The translations under genes were made by a program, and so were the position numbers. Shown here piece by piece: positions 1-13,703 of a stretch of DNA of 64,000 nucleotides. The stretch covers positions 797,501 to 861,500 of the forward strand of contig JAZBQD010000014.1 of the NCBI GenBank assembly GCA_036583965.1. Reading direction: 5' to 3'. The notes below the pieces were generated by a model that had not been told where the DNA came from, did not search any database, and worked only from the letters and a program-made list of their open reading frames with translations. The first letter of the stretch is position 1. Each line of letters opens with the position of its first letter. Source of the DNA: Prunella strophiata (lineage: Eukaryota; Chordata; Aves; Passeriformes; Prunellidae).

Positions 1-1739
1 GATGATGGAAATTACTTTTAAGAATCATTTGGAAGAAGGGTGGAAGGGATAAAGTCACAACAGTGTATTGAGTATGGGACTTCCTGGACACTGAAAAAGT
101 TACTGAGCACAGATAATTAGCACAAGTCAACCATGAGATAAACTCACAGCATGGATTAGAAGGGAAAGAAACCTCTAAAAGAGCATCATGAGATGCAGAC
201 CAGACTCTGTCCAAACAAAAGTTACAGTTTTCCATTTTTTCTTCCTTTGTTGCAGAGATTTTCAGAGGGAGGGGTTGAAGGAACCACAGAGCAGCCAATT
301 TCCCAGCTTCCATTAGTCTCTTTTAAATACTGACTTTGGAAAATCCTATGCCCTGAAAATCAAGGTTCTCCCATGCACCTAGAAGAAAAAGTAATATTTG
401 GGTGTGCAGTAGTGCACTCAGCTGGATATTTCTGTAATCTTTAGCACTCACTTCCAAATGCCACATTCAATAATTTATTTCACCACAATACGCTCGCAGG
501 ACTAAATCTCACATTTTTATTTGACCATTGCTGTTCACAGAACAGTCTACTCAGAATGCCCAGAATATAAATTAGCCTTTCCTGGCTAAAAAGCCTAAAC
601 CATGAGAGACAACTGGCTCTTTTTGAATTTCCCAAACTCAAAAAAAAAAAAAAAATTAGAAAGGATATTCAATCTTTTCAGAAATTTACAGTCATCCACT
701 TCATCAGCTAATATTGAAAAATTGCATCTTCCCCTGTTTCCTTCATACTCCCTTTTACTTGGATATGAAGTAAAAAAAATCTCAAATCACCAATATCAGG
801 TTGGTCAAGAACAAGAGTCAGATGCCCAAAGCTCATAGCTTGATAAACTTAAAAAAAAAAAAAACAGAGAATCAATGAACTTGAGAGTCTGCTCCTGTTT
901 GAAATTGCTAGGCCAAGCTGGAATTAACACATGGCTGCTCTGCAGTTACATCAGCTTTTAGGTTTTTGACTGCACAGCGTTTATTATCTCATGCACATAA
1001 AAACAAGGCATGCATAGCTTTTAATTTTTGGGGTTTTTTCAACCATGCTACATGACCACAGTGCCTGGGAAAGAAATTAAAAGGTAACTGTTATAAAAGT
1101 ACAGCTAAAACCAGCCTGGGTTGAGTGAGGGTTCCACAGAGGTAAAGCTTAATTATTTACAGTTTAGGTCCTAAGAGACCTGGTCCCAAGGTCATTTATT
1201 ACCAGGAACCAACATAAATCACTGGTTTCTATTTTTGTAGTGCAGTCACCAGCACTCAGTAAGAGCTATAAGGTAAGACATCCACCCTTAAACAACCCTA
1301 TGGGACAGACTTCATGGGTGAAAAACATGACAGAGGGTAAATATATCTGCTCCAGAAGCAGGGAAGAACAGGAAGAGCACACACCCCATGAGCCAAGCAA
1401 ATATAAGAGTTTCAGAAGCAGTACACCTGGGAGCAGGCACAGCAATGTGGGCTGGCAGAAGCTTTTGGATCAAAAAAAACCATCCTAGAACTGGGAGGGG
1501 TCTTGGTCAGTGGACCCAGCAGTGCAGAAGGACCTCTGTGCCACAGGAACCAAAAAATGATGGTTGTACTCTACAGCTTGGACTAGATGTCATCCCAGGA
1601 ACCTCCACACTTGCAGCAACCATCATGGGCCTAAAGGTAACTCTCACTGCATGCAGGAGGCATGGCTTGGGGCCAGCACTCTCACAAACTACCAAGGCTG
1701 ATGGTGGCTGGAATAACTTGCAGAGGATCCTGAGGAAAA

Positions 1740-1771
<32 letters not shown>

Positions 1772-2767
1772 AAATCCCAAAAAACCCCAGGTGATTTGGG
1801 AGGCTGTAACTTTGCAGTACAGTTGTTAATTGTACAAGGCAAAAGAGCAAAATTATCAGTCCCTGCCTTCTGAAAATAGAGGCAGCTTCAGGTAACTAAG
1901 ATTGAAATGACAAGATATAAAACATGCACTAATTGCTGTACTGATCTGACTTTCAAGCAGGAATTGGTTCCATTTAAGACCATTTATTGTTCCAAAAGCT
2001 TATGATTCTTCTTCTACTTCAAGGAAAAAAAAAAACAAACTACACTATGCACTAGGAGTTAAAGCACATTGGAGCACAAATCACCAGCTGTAGAATTAAC
2101 ACTTTGGGAGGGCACATATCATTATAGCTGAGCAATGGTGTTTATACTTGTGTGAATGCTTGCAGTAGCAAATCAAATGCTTAGTTGTATGAGGAATGAA
2201 AGTTCAATGATTCAGTAATGTAACAAGTCATCTGCAAAATTAATACATACAAATGCAGCACTAATAAAACCTATTGTTGTAGGAAGTTTTATTTTGGTGA
2301 ACAGCTGGGATCACCCTGCTGTTACTGAGCTGTTTTCAAATGGGTATAAATGAATAAAAGTGTGTTAATAACCTCTCAGAGGTGGAAAAATCTACAAGTT
2401 AATCCTTCTTTTATAAGCTGATTCCCCGGCCACTTGTGTAGCCTTAGTAAATATTTCATGTCCAGCTCTCTTTTAAGGAAAGTTAAGACTAAGAATTTTA
2501 AAAAATATCCATAAAAATTATATGCCAGACCTTTATTTCTGTGATCTATCAATTAGATAGTGGATTGTCAAGACCAGCCAATATTTGAATACCAGCCTAT
2601 GCAAATATGTTGAGTTGCAAAAGAGAGATACACACTGGACTCATCTCTGCTTTTTTAGCCAGTGAATCACCTTTTGTTTCTGAATTCTGAGCTATGCTCA
2701 CCAGCTCTTTTACTGCACCATCTGCTCCTTATCTGTACAATGTGTAAATAGCAGGATAAATTGCAGA
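1..2767. other. Unique non-coding stretch, likely intronic
   Basis: I see no exon here: open frames are short, lack recognisable protein motifs and often run through homopolymers. It holds poly-A tracts at 640-655 and 851-864 and an AAAAC microsatellite near 1.75 kb. The base composition is AT-rich and CpG-poor, like the rest of the window to 58 kb. Confidence 0.6.
1736..1774. repeat. (AAAAC)n microsatellite
   Basis: An A-rich tract with CAAAA units repeated about five times between longer A runs. It has the form of an aged poly-A tail or simple repeat. No transposon body was recognised next to it. Confidence 0.85.
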
Positions 2768-2815
2768 GCAATTTAGGTTGGGAGTGAACTCTGGAGGTCA
2801 TCTGATCAAAACCTT
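2768..2815 (-). mobile_element. CR1 LINE 3'-end scrap (minus)
   Basis: The segment reads like the reverse complement of the avian CR1 3' end: a TTTAGGTTGGGA block followed by CTCTGGAGGTCATCTGATC, where CR1 has GGTTGGAAGGGACCTCTGGAGATCATCTAGTC. Only about 50 bases align by eye and the flanks are not recognisable, so this is an old fragment or a chance resemblance. Confidence 0.45.
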
Positions 2816-3248
2816 GGAAGCTAGACCGAGATAGAATCTATAATCATGTACAACAATCACAATTACTTCTCAAGCCACCAGAAATACAGCACAAACAGCT
2901 CCTGACCACAAGTACAAAAAATTCTCCCATTTTGGTCCCATGCTCATGTCCTGTTACATCTGAATGGGATCAAGAACACAAGTAAAGGTCCTGGCAGGAG
3001 CACAGCTGCCAACCTGTGACTCAAATGCAGCTCAGCAGCATTTTAAGAAACATGGTGTTGAGACAACCAGGCTAAGGAGGGGCAGCATGTCAAGGACAGA
3101 AAGCTGCCAGAACCCAGAGGAGCAAGGAGGACAGCTGGATGAGTGGAAGGCAGCAGAGCATTTCTCTGGAGGAAAGAAGAACAGCTCAACTGGCTAGCCC
3201 ATGGAGAGGTTCCTGAAACCCATTTAGTATGGCTTGCATGGTCCCTGG

Positions 3249-3834
3249 TGCTGTGGTTTAGTTCTAGATCACAACCAGGTAACACAGAGCTGCTCCCTCC
3301 CTCCCTCCCTGCTCCTGGTGGGATGGGGAAGACAATCAGAAAAAAAGGTAAAATAGTATGGAGATAAGAACAGCTTAATAAGAATAGCAGTAGTAATAAT
3401 AAACAATATTAATAATAGATAGTTTTGTAATGAAAAGTTAAGAGACAAAGAAATAAAGCTCAAAAAGACAAGCATGGCACAATGCAATTGCTCACCCACT
3501 GCTGACAGATGCTCAGCCTGTCCCCAGGCAGCCATGGGCACCTCCCAGCCAGCTCCCCCCAGTTTATATACTGGCCATGACGTCCTGTGGCATGGAATAT
3601 CCCCTTGGCCAGCTCAGCTCAGCTGCCCTGGCCACGCTCCCTCCCAGCCTCTGGTGCCTCTCCTGGCTGGCAGAGCATGAGACACTGCAAAGTCCTTGAC
3701 TCAGGGCTGGCACCGCTGAGCAACAGCCACAACATCAGCGTGCTATCAACATTACTCTCAACCCAACTCCAAAACACAGCTCTGTATTGGCTACTAGGAG
3801 CAGAATGAGCTCTATCCCAGCCAAAACCAGGACA
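3249..3834 (-). mobile_element. Solo LTR of an avian ERVL-like endogenous retrovirus
   Basis: Read on the minus strand, this 586-bp element starts TGTCCTGGTTTTGGCTGGG and carries the known avian LTR landmarks in order: a GATAGAGCT block, a block on AATGTTGATAGCACGCTGATG, a GGCATGACGTCA-like block, a TATATAAACT promoter and a 3' end reading AACCACAGCA. It begins TG and ends CA. A 5-bp direct repeat CCTGG lies immediately outside both ends (3244-3248 and 3835-3839), as expected of an ERVL-type insertion. No gag, pol or env sequence is attached, so it is a solo LTR left by recombination between two LTRs. The family assignment comes from memory of avian repeat consensus sequences; a library search would give the exact subfamily. 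Confidence 0.82.
3561..3570 (-). promoter_or_regulatory. TATA box of the ERVL-like LTR
   Basis: On the minus strand the motif is TATATAAACT, about 265 bases from the LTR's 5' end, the expected U3/R position. A TGACG-type CRE-like core lies just upstream on the same strand at about 3578-3583. Whether the promoter is still active cannot be told from sequence. Confidence 0.6.
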
Positions 3835-6800
3835 CCTGGTGAGCCAGAGAGCTCACTGCAGGAAGACACATCTGTACTGGGAGCAGCCTTGCTGCAGCTG
3901 TTTATACATTCCCCTTCACCGAGGCCTCACTGTGGGGCCGCGGGGAGAAGGTGAGATTGAGTTACAACAAGCTCCATCCTCTAGAGCAGGGAATCAACAT
4001 TTCCTATGCAGCATGGACAATCTGTCAAGCTGAGAATTTACATAATTGCTTGGCATTAGCATAATTCACATATATATACATACAGATTTAAATAGGAGCC
4101 ATAGCACCTCAGAGTGCCCCAATGATTTTGTCTCTTTGGATTTGACACACACATCCAGGCTACAATAAGGAGCTGTGCCAAGTGCAACAGGCTGTAGATT
4201 ATTTAATGGTTTGACCATCCTACAGCACAGTTTGTCAAGGTTCCCATGTGCAGAAACAAGCCCTCTTAAGTTAACAAGCTTGCAAATGGTCACTCTGGGT
4301 AGTGCTGAAAGCGGTCTGTGTTACAAGGGGTGTCCAAAAGAGAGGAACAAATTTTGCTGTTCACACTTTGACCATACTGGAAAATTGAATAACTGCTTCT
4401 CTACCAGCAACAGCACCAACAAGAATGTTCTGAACAAATTCCAGGCACTTTAACAAATCACAGTTCTTGAAATGACCCACTGCTCAAAATCCCTTGAGGT
4501 TGTAGTGGTTCCTGGCAAACTGAAAACATTTTTCCTTCCACGCTTCCTCTCTGCAGTACAGCTGAGTGACCTTGGTGGTGGGAGGAGGTCAGAGTAGATG
4601 AGAAAAGAGTCTTTAAAAACACCGTTTGATTTTAAGTACTAAATTCACATTTTGAGGACAAAGCCAACTTAATTAAAAACATTTAAGTCTTGCAACTTAA
4701 AAGAAGTTGTAATAGTTCCAAGAACAACTATTTGAGACTCCCTGGACCCCCAACAATCCCTTCCTGCAAAGTCAAGGAAGCAACAGCATGAACAACCTCA
4801 AAAACATCAAATTAGTGAAACAAAAAACAAATAAACCAACCGACCAGCTCATAAAAGCAAAGGGGGAAGGAATGGGATGAGGAGATTGCTTCTAAATTTA
4901 CATACCCCTCACTTTGCCCTGTATATTAAATACTGACAAATTTATTATTTATTTTAAATAATAAACCACTTCAAGCTTTTGCAGATCACTTTTAGGATTT
5001 GTTTTTTTTGTATTTTTACTTTTTCCCAGTCTCTTTTTATCTCCTGTCCTCCAAGAAGCAAAAATTGTCAATAGTATGGAAGTGAGTTCAGACAGTTTCT
5101 CCATACCCTGGAGAGGTGGCTTACAGACTTCTGCACAGTCAGGTCTCAGCATTCTTTTATTTTTTGACAGACAAGCATCCTTACCTTTATATTGACTGCT
5201 TTACCACTAAGAGAAACAATCTCAAATTAATTTTAAGCACAAGTTTGCTGTTATTCCACATGTGCCATCTAGACTTGGGGTGTCTCAAAATGAGAAGCTG
5301 GGCCAGAAGCCACAGAATAGACATTAAATAAAGGAATAGTTGCCCCAGACACTGCAATCCCAGTACTCAGAGGGCTGCAGCAGCCTCCCAGGAAGCTTCT
5401 GCATCAACCCACACCCACCTCTGCTCCCCTCATTACTCTTGAACCTGTTTCTCCCTCTCTCTTCCCCCACAGCTATCCTTGTGTTAAAACATATATTTAG
5501 AAACTGGTAGCAATTATTCTTTCCAACAATCAACCTCAAATCCCAGACCTCTTACAGCATCCAGAGAAAATATTTCTCTAGTGTAATTAATTCCCTCTCT
5601 TTCCTCTTTCCATCATAACTCACTGCTTGTTTACAGCTGAGTTGCATCTTCTCATGTGCTTGCCAACAGTACCATAACAGCCTTCTTGTACCTCTGGCCA
5701 CTGGCTAAATGACAAAAATAAAGCCAAGAAAATTAACATGCACAAAAAATAGCAAAACTAGGAATAAATGAAGTGTCTGAAAACTCTCTGCTGGTCTTGT
5801 GCTACACTCCAGCTTGCTTCACTTCTAAGCAGGCTGATGGGTATTTTAGCACAGGTACTTTATCAACAGCTCTAGGGTGGCATAAAGGTGACTTAAACAG
5901 AAAGTTTCTTTGAAGCTGTCTGATAAATATTGAAATAATGAAGGAAATAAAGGAAGTAACTTCTAAAAGCAGGCTTGAAGCATTTTTACCGGATGCTGAT
6001 TCTCCTCAAATAGCTTTCTACTTTTCTCCTGGAAGAGCACCAATCTCCAAAATAAATAAAGTAAATGCTTTGAGAGTAAAGTCAGTAGTTCTGGTCTGAT
6101 AAATAGCAACATAAAAATGGTACCTTTGCACTCAGCAGATCTGCCTCTGGTGTGCAGTCAGGAGTGATTGCTGCTGACTAGTGAGATAAACAAGGCTCTA
6201 CTGCTTTCATGCTTGTTTGAGACAGGATATCAGCTGCCATTGTTGTGCAGCAAACTGAATGCTAGTGTCTTCCATAAAAAGCTAAGTTCCTCATTAATTT
6301 TCAATTACATATCTGGACACTTTTTGCTGCCTCACTCAGGAACAGGTAATGGGATGCAGAGACAACATCAGAGCACGCTTCGCTCTGCACGAGCTTTATG
6401 ATGCGAAAACGCTCAGGAAGGGAGATGGGTCTGAGAGATTGGGAAATGCTTCATGAAGAGCCAAGCAGAAATTCCTGCCTCATAAAGCTGCTTTTAAACA
6501 AGCACTTTCCAGACTGAAGAGCTGCAGTTTCTCCTTGTAGAATGGAATCAAACAAACAAAAAAAAATTCAGCGAGTTGGTGTAAAAGATTAATCAAGCAA
6601 TTTTCACTGCCAACGTTCAATGTCACGTGTGTAGGCTGTGGGTAAAGCACATAAAATAAACAAAATTTGTACATGAACACCAGCTTATCATTTCAAGGAA
6701 GAACATAGGCCAGAAAAAACTATTTGAATTTATCAGGCTACCATAATATGACTAAATTTTAATTTACAGGAGTGGTTGGTAAATGATAGTAAAAAAGTAA

Positions 6801-9800
6801 ATTCTCAGCATTCAAACTTGCAAACCTTTTAGAAACTACTTGGAAATATATGCTTGAAAGTCAGGGTCTAAAATATTTTGGAGTATATTTTCACAATACT
6901 TAAAATAAACAGCAATAGAGTCTGTTCTTTAGAACTTCAAAGACATAGAGATAAGGATGCTTCTGAAAGAAGAAAAAGATAGGAAAAGACCTTCCAGGAC
7001 TCATAGAAAAATACATCACCACAATTTTTTTATCATTATCTGACTTGAAGCTCCTGAAAATTAACTACTTCTCTTAAATCAAGTACAGCATACATCATAT
7101 TTCCATCTGGAAGTGCTTGCATCTTTCTTAGCATCTCAGGAAGCATAATGTAAAATGCTATTTCATGTCACACTGGCTTTTTTTTTTTTCCACAAAGCCC
7201 ACACAAAAACCAATATAGCAAGCCTGAAAATTCTTATTAAAACCCAAGCAGTTTTTTTCTCTTCTAGCTGAGAAGTTCTGCCTCAATGAAGTAGTAAAGG
7301 CTTTAATAAGCTGCTTGTCTTAATGAACAGAGACTGAATTAGTAGGCAATGCCTATTCTAAAAAAGTTTCACTAAAACCACTCCATTTGTGCCAGTAACT
7401 CTGTATGTGCTGTTGATATGTCAGAGACATTTCATCTCATGACACGAAAGAACAAGTCAAGAACCTAGGTCAGGGAACAGAAACAAATCCACTAAAAGTT
7501 TCATGTTGTTACTGATAATCAGAGCTTTTCGTTCCTTGCATATTTCAGATTTAAGAGGATGGCAGACATCAACAAAATATTTTCCTTACATTGAAAGACT
7601 CTGAAAATGGTGCCAAAGAAGATCAGAGGAACTTTTTTTTTTGTTGCATCTTGAGGTCAGACACTTTAAATTGAGTTTTTGGCACACCATAAAATAAACT
7701 AAACCAACTTCTCACAAATTCCTGGTGGTTTATAACTCAAGCTGCCAAGCCTTTTAGTTATGCCAAGCTTCTGCAGGAATTAAATACTGCTCAAGTTAAC
7801 CCAGCACAAAAGGCTGAGTCGTTATCAGGTGAACATCAGCAGAGCTGTCAGGGCCTGAGGCTCCCAGGAGCTGTCTCTGGGCCAGGACTGAACCCTGCCA
7901 GGGCTACCTGCAAGCCAAGGTAGCTCTGGGGAGCAGAGGGAGGGCCTCTCCCACTGGCTCACCTTCCTGCACTTATTTATCACTAGTGCTGTGTTCTTCT
8001 TTACCCCAGAAACACCCTGAGCTGCTTGGGCTGCTCAGAGATGTGCAGAGTGAGGCTGTGCCCCAGGGAAGGCACTGAGAGGCTTGCAAAGCATCTTGAT
8101 CCCATCACAGTCCTGGGATGCATGGGAGAAATTCTGGCTCTTTGTGGAATATTTGCTTACATATGTTCCAAACATTTGCACACCAGAAACAGTTAAACCA
8201 ACTTATTTCCATACATTTCTTATGGCAATGCTTGATTTAAAAATAAATGCACATTTTGGTGAGAAGCTGCCATGCAAGGAAAATGTATCTTTATTCTATG
8301 ATTTCAAAGGTGAGAAAACCATTTCTAGCTATCCCTCCCAAGGCAGGCTTGGGTTATCCCTGCTCCTCTGAGACCTCACACCAACTGCAGCTTTGTCAGT
8401 CTGGGTGCCACATCCTACCCTTCTGAACCATTGCACATCTGGCTTCTTTTACACCTCCTCCTCCATCAGGAAGTGCAGCACATCTCTCACCACAGGAGAC
8501 AGACTATTTCTCTCCATGCTTTCTTCCTCTCACACAAGGCTTTGCAAGCACGTGCTCCCAGTCAGCAGGCAAGCATCAAGTCTCAGGAAAATGTCCCTTT
8601 GTGTCCCTGATAGTCCAAGAGCAGCACACTGTGCTCTTGTTTCACAAGGAATCACCAAGATTTATACTTTTGTGCCAGTTCTTATGACCCAGGGGGAAGA
8701 GAGGAGCAAACTTTCAGAGTTTATCAAATGTTCCCTCAAATTTATGAACTGTTTCCTTGTTTGGGCTTGAGGAGAGAAACCTGATAAGTGCTGGCATTTC
8801 TTTCACCTGCTCAACCAACCTGCTGTACAATTAGCTTTGTGTTTGTGCATGGCCTTCATCTGGCTCACACACACATGATCTAATGGAGAAATACATCAAA
8901 AACCTCTCACATCAGCCTGTCCATCCACACAGCAGCACAGTGAGGGTTTTTTTGGTCCAGTCTTAAAAGCAGAAATGCCTGGGCATCATTGCACTGCTGC
9001 TTGTGCTGGTGAAGATTTTAGCCTGTGGCTGCACACATTGTTTTGGCAAATAAAACAAGAGAATCCCCTTGGAAAGGGACCTGCCTTCAACTCTGCAAAC
9101 AAACACCACCCAGTGCAGGAGCAGATAGGATTCTTACTGGACAGGTGCTTGCCAGAGGGCATTGGTGTCAAACCTTTTGTTACAAAGAGCTTACACAGAA
9201 AGCACAGATCAAGAAATCAAATTGTTGGATAAACCTTGCACACAGCTGGTCCAGCTTGCTAAAAACATTAAGGACATCAGCACTTCTGTTTCCACACTCC
9301 CTTCTAGCTCCTGGCCAGCATCTTCTGTACCACTCCCCCAAGCAGCTCCCTCTGTCATCACCTTTTCCCCCACTTGCCACGGGCAATCAGGTGATGAAGC
9401 AATTACACATGCAGTAATTATCCCTTCAATGCCACCTCTCTGGACTTTAAAATCATGCTGTCACCTTCATTTCCAATCCTCTTCTGATTTTTGCTTTCTG
9501 AAATCACAAAGTTCTGTGTTGTAACAAACACTTCAGAAGCTTTGCCCTTTGCCACTCCACACAATCCTTTAGTAAATCTGGGTGCTGTTTTGGAGAAGTG
9601 ATTGCCCCCTCACCCCACACCACTGCAAACAGATTCTCAAGGACCTTTGGCTCTGGATAAGCAGCTTCACCCACTGATATAATGTTCTCACTTTGTACTT
9701 CTGTTTAAAAAGTCTAAAAAACTGTGTTCTAATTCATAAACAGTGTGATAGTTTGGATTTGTCAAGCATTTTATTTACTACAAACAGAATTAAACCACAT

Positions 9801-10847
9801 TTAAGCTCAGCTGTAAACAGAGATTTTAGTAGACTCTTAACAACTCAGGTAGCAAAAATAAATAACAATATTTTTTCTAGGCTAACCCTGATGTTTGGAC
9901 AGTTGTCTAGGATTTATGTGACATGATGGTTACTAAAGTATTCACATCTGTGCATGTAAACTGTCACCAACTTAAAATTCTTTTCCCTCCCTCCTGATTC
10001 AGATAAAACCAGCAACAAAATAGTGCCTTGCAGTTCTCAGAGTTATCTCCTTGGCTGATCACAGAAGTGAATAACCAGGCTGATTTTCTATTTCCAGCTG
10101 AAAATGTGTAAGTGATTAACAGCCCCCTGCACTTTGATACATGCTGAGAGACCTCTCCTTCTGAAGCAAAGACAGACCTCCTGTTTCTTTTTACAAGCAA
10201 AGGAAATAAAAATAAAAAACAAGGAAAAAGGGATGGGAGGAGAAAGGGTGCTTTCAGTTTTGTTTCTGCATGCCTCTTTCTTCACAACTTAAATTTGCAT
10301 ACCTGACTTTTCCTGAGAAGAGAAAACCACAACATTTTTATATACAAGGAAAAAAAAAAAGAGGTTAAATTTAACTCATGGACTGTCTACCCAATTCTAC
10401 TCTTACAGAGGCTGCCACAAGTTAGATTTCCTCAGTGCTCTTGTCATGGCTGTACTGCTGCACTTTCATTCACGTGGTTTCCACTCACTTACACTGTCCT
10501 TAAATAATCAGTAAAACTCCAAAACTGAAGGACAGCAGAGGAGGGTTTGTGAACACTGAAGCAAAGAGTCCAGCCTGGCCCCAGCTGGGAGTGCTGGCTC
10601 CTGGGGAAGAGGCAGAGACTCATTTCATGGCTTTGCATCCCTTGGGACTGAAAAAGAAAAATAAAACTCAACGAGATGAAATTTTTAAATCTAGCCTTTT
10701 CTGTTTTGCTCTCTTTAATTATGTATTGAAAGGAATTCAGACTGGATGAATTTGATGTGCCAAATATCACTGTAAAGCCCAGTATACAAAGCATGGTAAC
10801 AAGAAGGAAAAAAAAAATAACCTTCAGAAAGAAGGGGGCAAAAAAAG

Positions 10848-10869
10848 AAAAAAAAAAAAAAAAAAAAAA
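10848..10869. repeat. Poly-A tract, 22 bases
   Basis: An uninterrupted A run embedded in a longer A/G-rich stretch from about 10799 to 10877. It creates a false poly-phenylalanine segment in a minus-strand open frame. Confidence 0.9.
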
Positions 10870-12701
10870 GAGAAAAGAGTCAGTTTTCCCACATGTTGAG
10901 GTCCTCAATTATTATTCAGCTACTTGAAAGCATCCACTTAGCTCATGGTCAGAACTCCTCTTTGGAAGCTCAGCAAGAGCTTTAGCAGCACACAATAAAT
11001 AAACACACAAACAAAAAGGAATGAAAGTTCTCTTTCTGAAGCAAAATAATTACAAACACTGCTGTAAAAAGTCTGATGAACTCTAAGTAGTATTATTCCT
11101 TTGCACTAAAGAAATAGATACAATTTTTTTTTTAAATATAAAGGAGTTGACAGTGTCTTTTTCAGGACAGGAGGAGAGGGAGGCTGGGTGCTGTGGAGAA
11201 GGCAATTGAGGGGTAGAATAAATCCAAAAGTAGGACAGCCATCAGTGCTGCATCTGAAGTAGTCATCACGGCTCACCAGGCTGCTGGAGCCTCAGCACCA
11301 CTGAAATTGAAATCATATTAAAAGGCACTCAGACCCTGGGAAGCTGCACCAGGGAATCCTTTAATGTGGCTCAGTATGCACAGCCCAAATTCAGGGTGTT
11401 TTAAAAATACATAGAAAAATTCTAAGAATCCTCTCATGCACATCAAGTAGGGTTGTTTGAAATTTCACAGTTTTGCTGATGAGAAAATATTAACACTCTA
11501 TTTAGCACAAATTATGTAAAATAAAATATTATAGTATTCGATATTAAACTTATTTAACTGTGCAAAATAACTCAAAAGTAACAATATCAGGGTAAGGTGA
11601 ACAGTTTTCTCTCCAAAAACTGGGGGGACATTCAGGCCAACTTACAAATTTTAAGAAAAACTTCAGGTTAAATCCTACTACAACTTATTGTAACCTTAAA
11701 TGGAAAGCAAAGTTTGTAATTTTAGAACATTTCCTACTGCTATCAACTTCACCTCTTCTATCAAACCCCCAAACTTCAGTACCATTTTTAATTCAGAATT
11801 CAAACTTTATTAATATTGTCCAAATGCCAATGTGGGGTCTCCTGAAGAAACCATTCCACGGCAATATTTTTTGAAATATCACATCAATATTAAAAAACAA
11901 CACAGATCACAAAAAGCAGACTGTGAAATAAATGGGAGGAGGAATTTCAAATGTAGTTTGAACCAGGTTTTGGGTATAAGGAGTTTGAGCAAAAAGCCAC
12001 TTATGCTGAATCACACTGCTCATTCCTGGGGCTGCCTGAACATGGGAAAGGGAAGCACTTGCAGTTGCTTCTGCAAGCACTGGGATGTCAAGTGCTCCAC
12101 ATTTAGCATCATTGGTACTCACAGTTATTTCTCAGCAATTTGGTCAAACACAGCCTGTGTGGGTCAGCCCACTCCACAATTAGATGACTAATGCTGAAGG
12201 TCAAACATGAGGAACAGGACAGTGACATCCAAAGGATGCTTCTAGCAAATGAACTGAGAAACCAACTGGCCAAAGGGCTAGACCTTGTGCTTGAGAAAAA
12301 AAGTACTTAAAAAAACCCAAAAAACAAAAAACAAAACAAAGTAGTGGAGTAATACTGCATTCAGCTCAATGTATCTCTGCTAATTTCCAGTGGGCTGACT
12401 CCACATGGTGGGAAGTTCCTACCCTCTTTGCCACCTTCTCTCCATGGAAAAGGGGAGTGGGTACTCAGGAGCATCCCTCTGTCCCACCTCCCTACAGCCC
12501 CCTTCTCCCTTTTCCTGGCACTTGCATCTCTCTTCACTCCCAGCAGGACCAAAGCTGACAGGTGACAACACAGGTGTGTCCATCCTGGAGTCACTGCCTG
12601 TGACAGTAACCACAGAGCACAAAGGGATTCTCAAAGCCACCATCTCTGGACTGCCCAAACAGTTACTGAACCCAGCCCCTTCCTGCTCAAAACTGGAGTA
12701 G

Positions 12702-12788
12702 GATTTTCTCCCATCCTGTGACACCCTTTTTTTTTTTGCTGTATGATTTTCTTCCATCTTGTGACACCCATTTTTTTTTTGCAGGTAT
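12702..12788. repeat. 43-bp tandem duplication with internal poly-T
   Basis: Two adjacent copies (12702-12744 and 12745-12787) each read GATTTTCTYCCATCYTGTGA, then CACCC, a run of ten or eleven T and a GCWG-like tail. They differ at only a few positions, so the duplication is fairly recent. No function is apparent. Confidence 0.85.
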
Positions 12789-13703
12789 CCTCCCAGGCAG
12801 TTTAGTTGTGTGAGGAAAGAAGCAATGGTGGGCAGCTTTGTTAAATTAACCCCCATGTTTCCTCCACTGCAAACAGTAAAAATACACTGCATGAGACAAT
12901 CCTCAAAGTTCAGTTCAGTAAAACAACTTTAAAAATCAAAACTTTAAACTTTTTCATTATGAAAATGACTGAGCCAAACACAGCAGGGTTACAGATAGGT
13001 GAACCAGCCATAACCTTGTCTCTGCCATTCACAAGAGCAGAGTTCAAAGTGTTCCATACATTCTGGAAAGAGTTTGTGTTATTGGAATACATCAAGATAC
13101 AGGATGAACAAGGTGTCATAAGTTACCTTGGACTCAGGCCATTCATATTACTCAATAAAGTATGGATAAGCACTTTAATCCAACCATTTCCAGTTGGAGG
13201 AGGGAAAAAAAAAAGGAGAAGATTAAGGTAGAAACATAAAATTTCTTAACAAGAATTAATGTGGTTTGAAAAGCTCAAATAATATCTACATATGTAAATT
13301 ATAGGTTCTAGTAACAGTCAGAGATTCTGAATAAAATATAAGGAGGTCATTTTTAGGAATTTAAGATCCAACAGGAGACAGACCTCTTCAGAACTGCTTG
13401 AGAAAACATGATTAGAAGCATTTGCTCTATTCATGAAAAGTATCCACATCAAAGATGTAAAAAATTAGAATGGTATCTTCTACAATACTTTAATTTTCTG
13501 ATATTTGTTTTATCAGATCTTAGTTAGTAAATGACATGGAAATATGTTAATATTGGAATAATTACAGCAGGGCCATGACCAATAAGGCAGCAACAAATGT
13601 TCTTAGGGGAGAGCTGGGGCTGTTCCTCTCCTCCTGACTGTGATGGCTTTGGCAGCCAACAATTCACTCCAGATGTGGAATGGAACATGCAGAATAATAG
13701 AAT

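Larger units (their letters stand above)
3840..13703. other. Long unique non-coding stretch
   Basis: Nearly 10 kb with no exon, RNA gene or mobile element that I can support. It contains scattered short A runs (for example 2-kb-spaced tracts of 10-12 A), one 22-base A run at 10848-10869 and a 43-bp tandem duplication near 12.7 kb. The open frames of 90-139 residues here show no family motifs, and several are driven by poly-A or poly-T. Confidence 0.6.
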
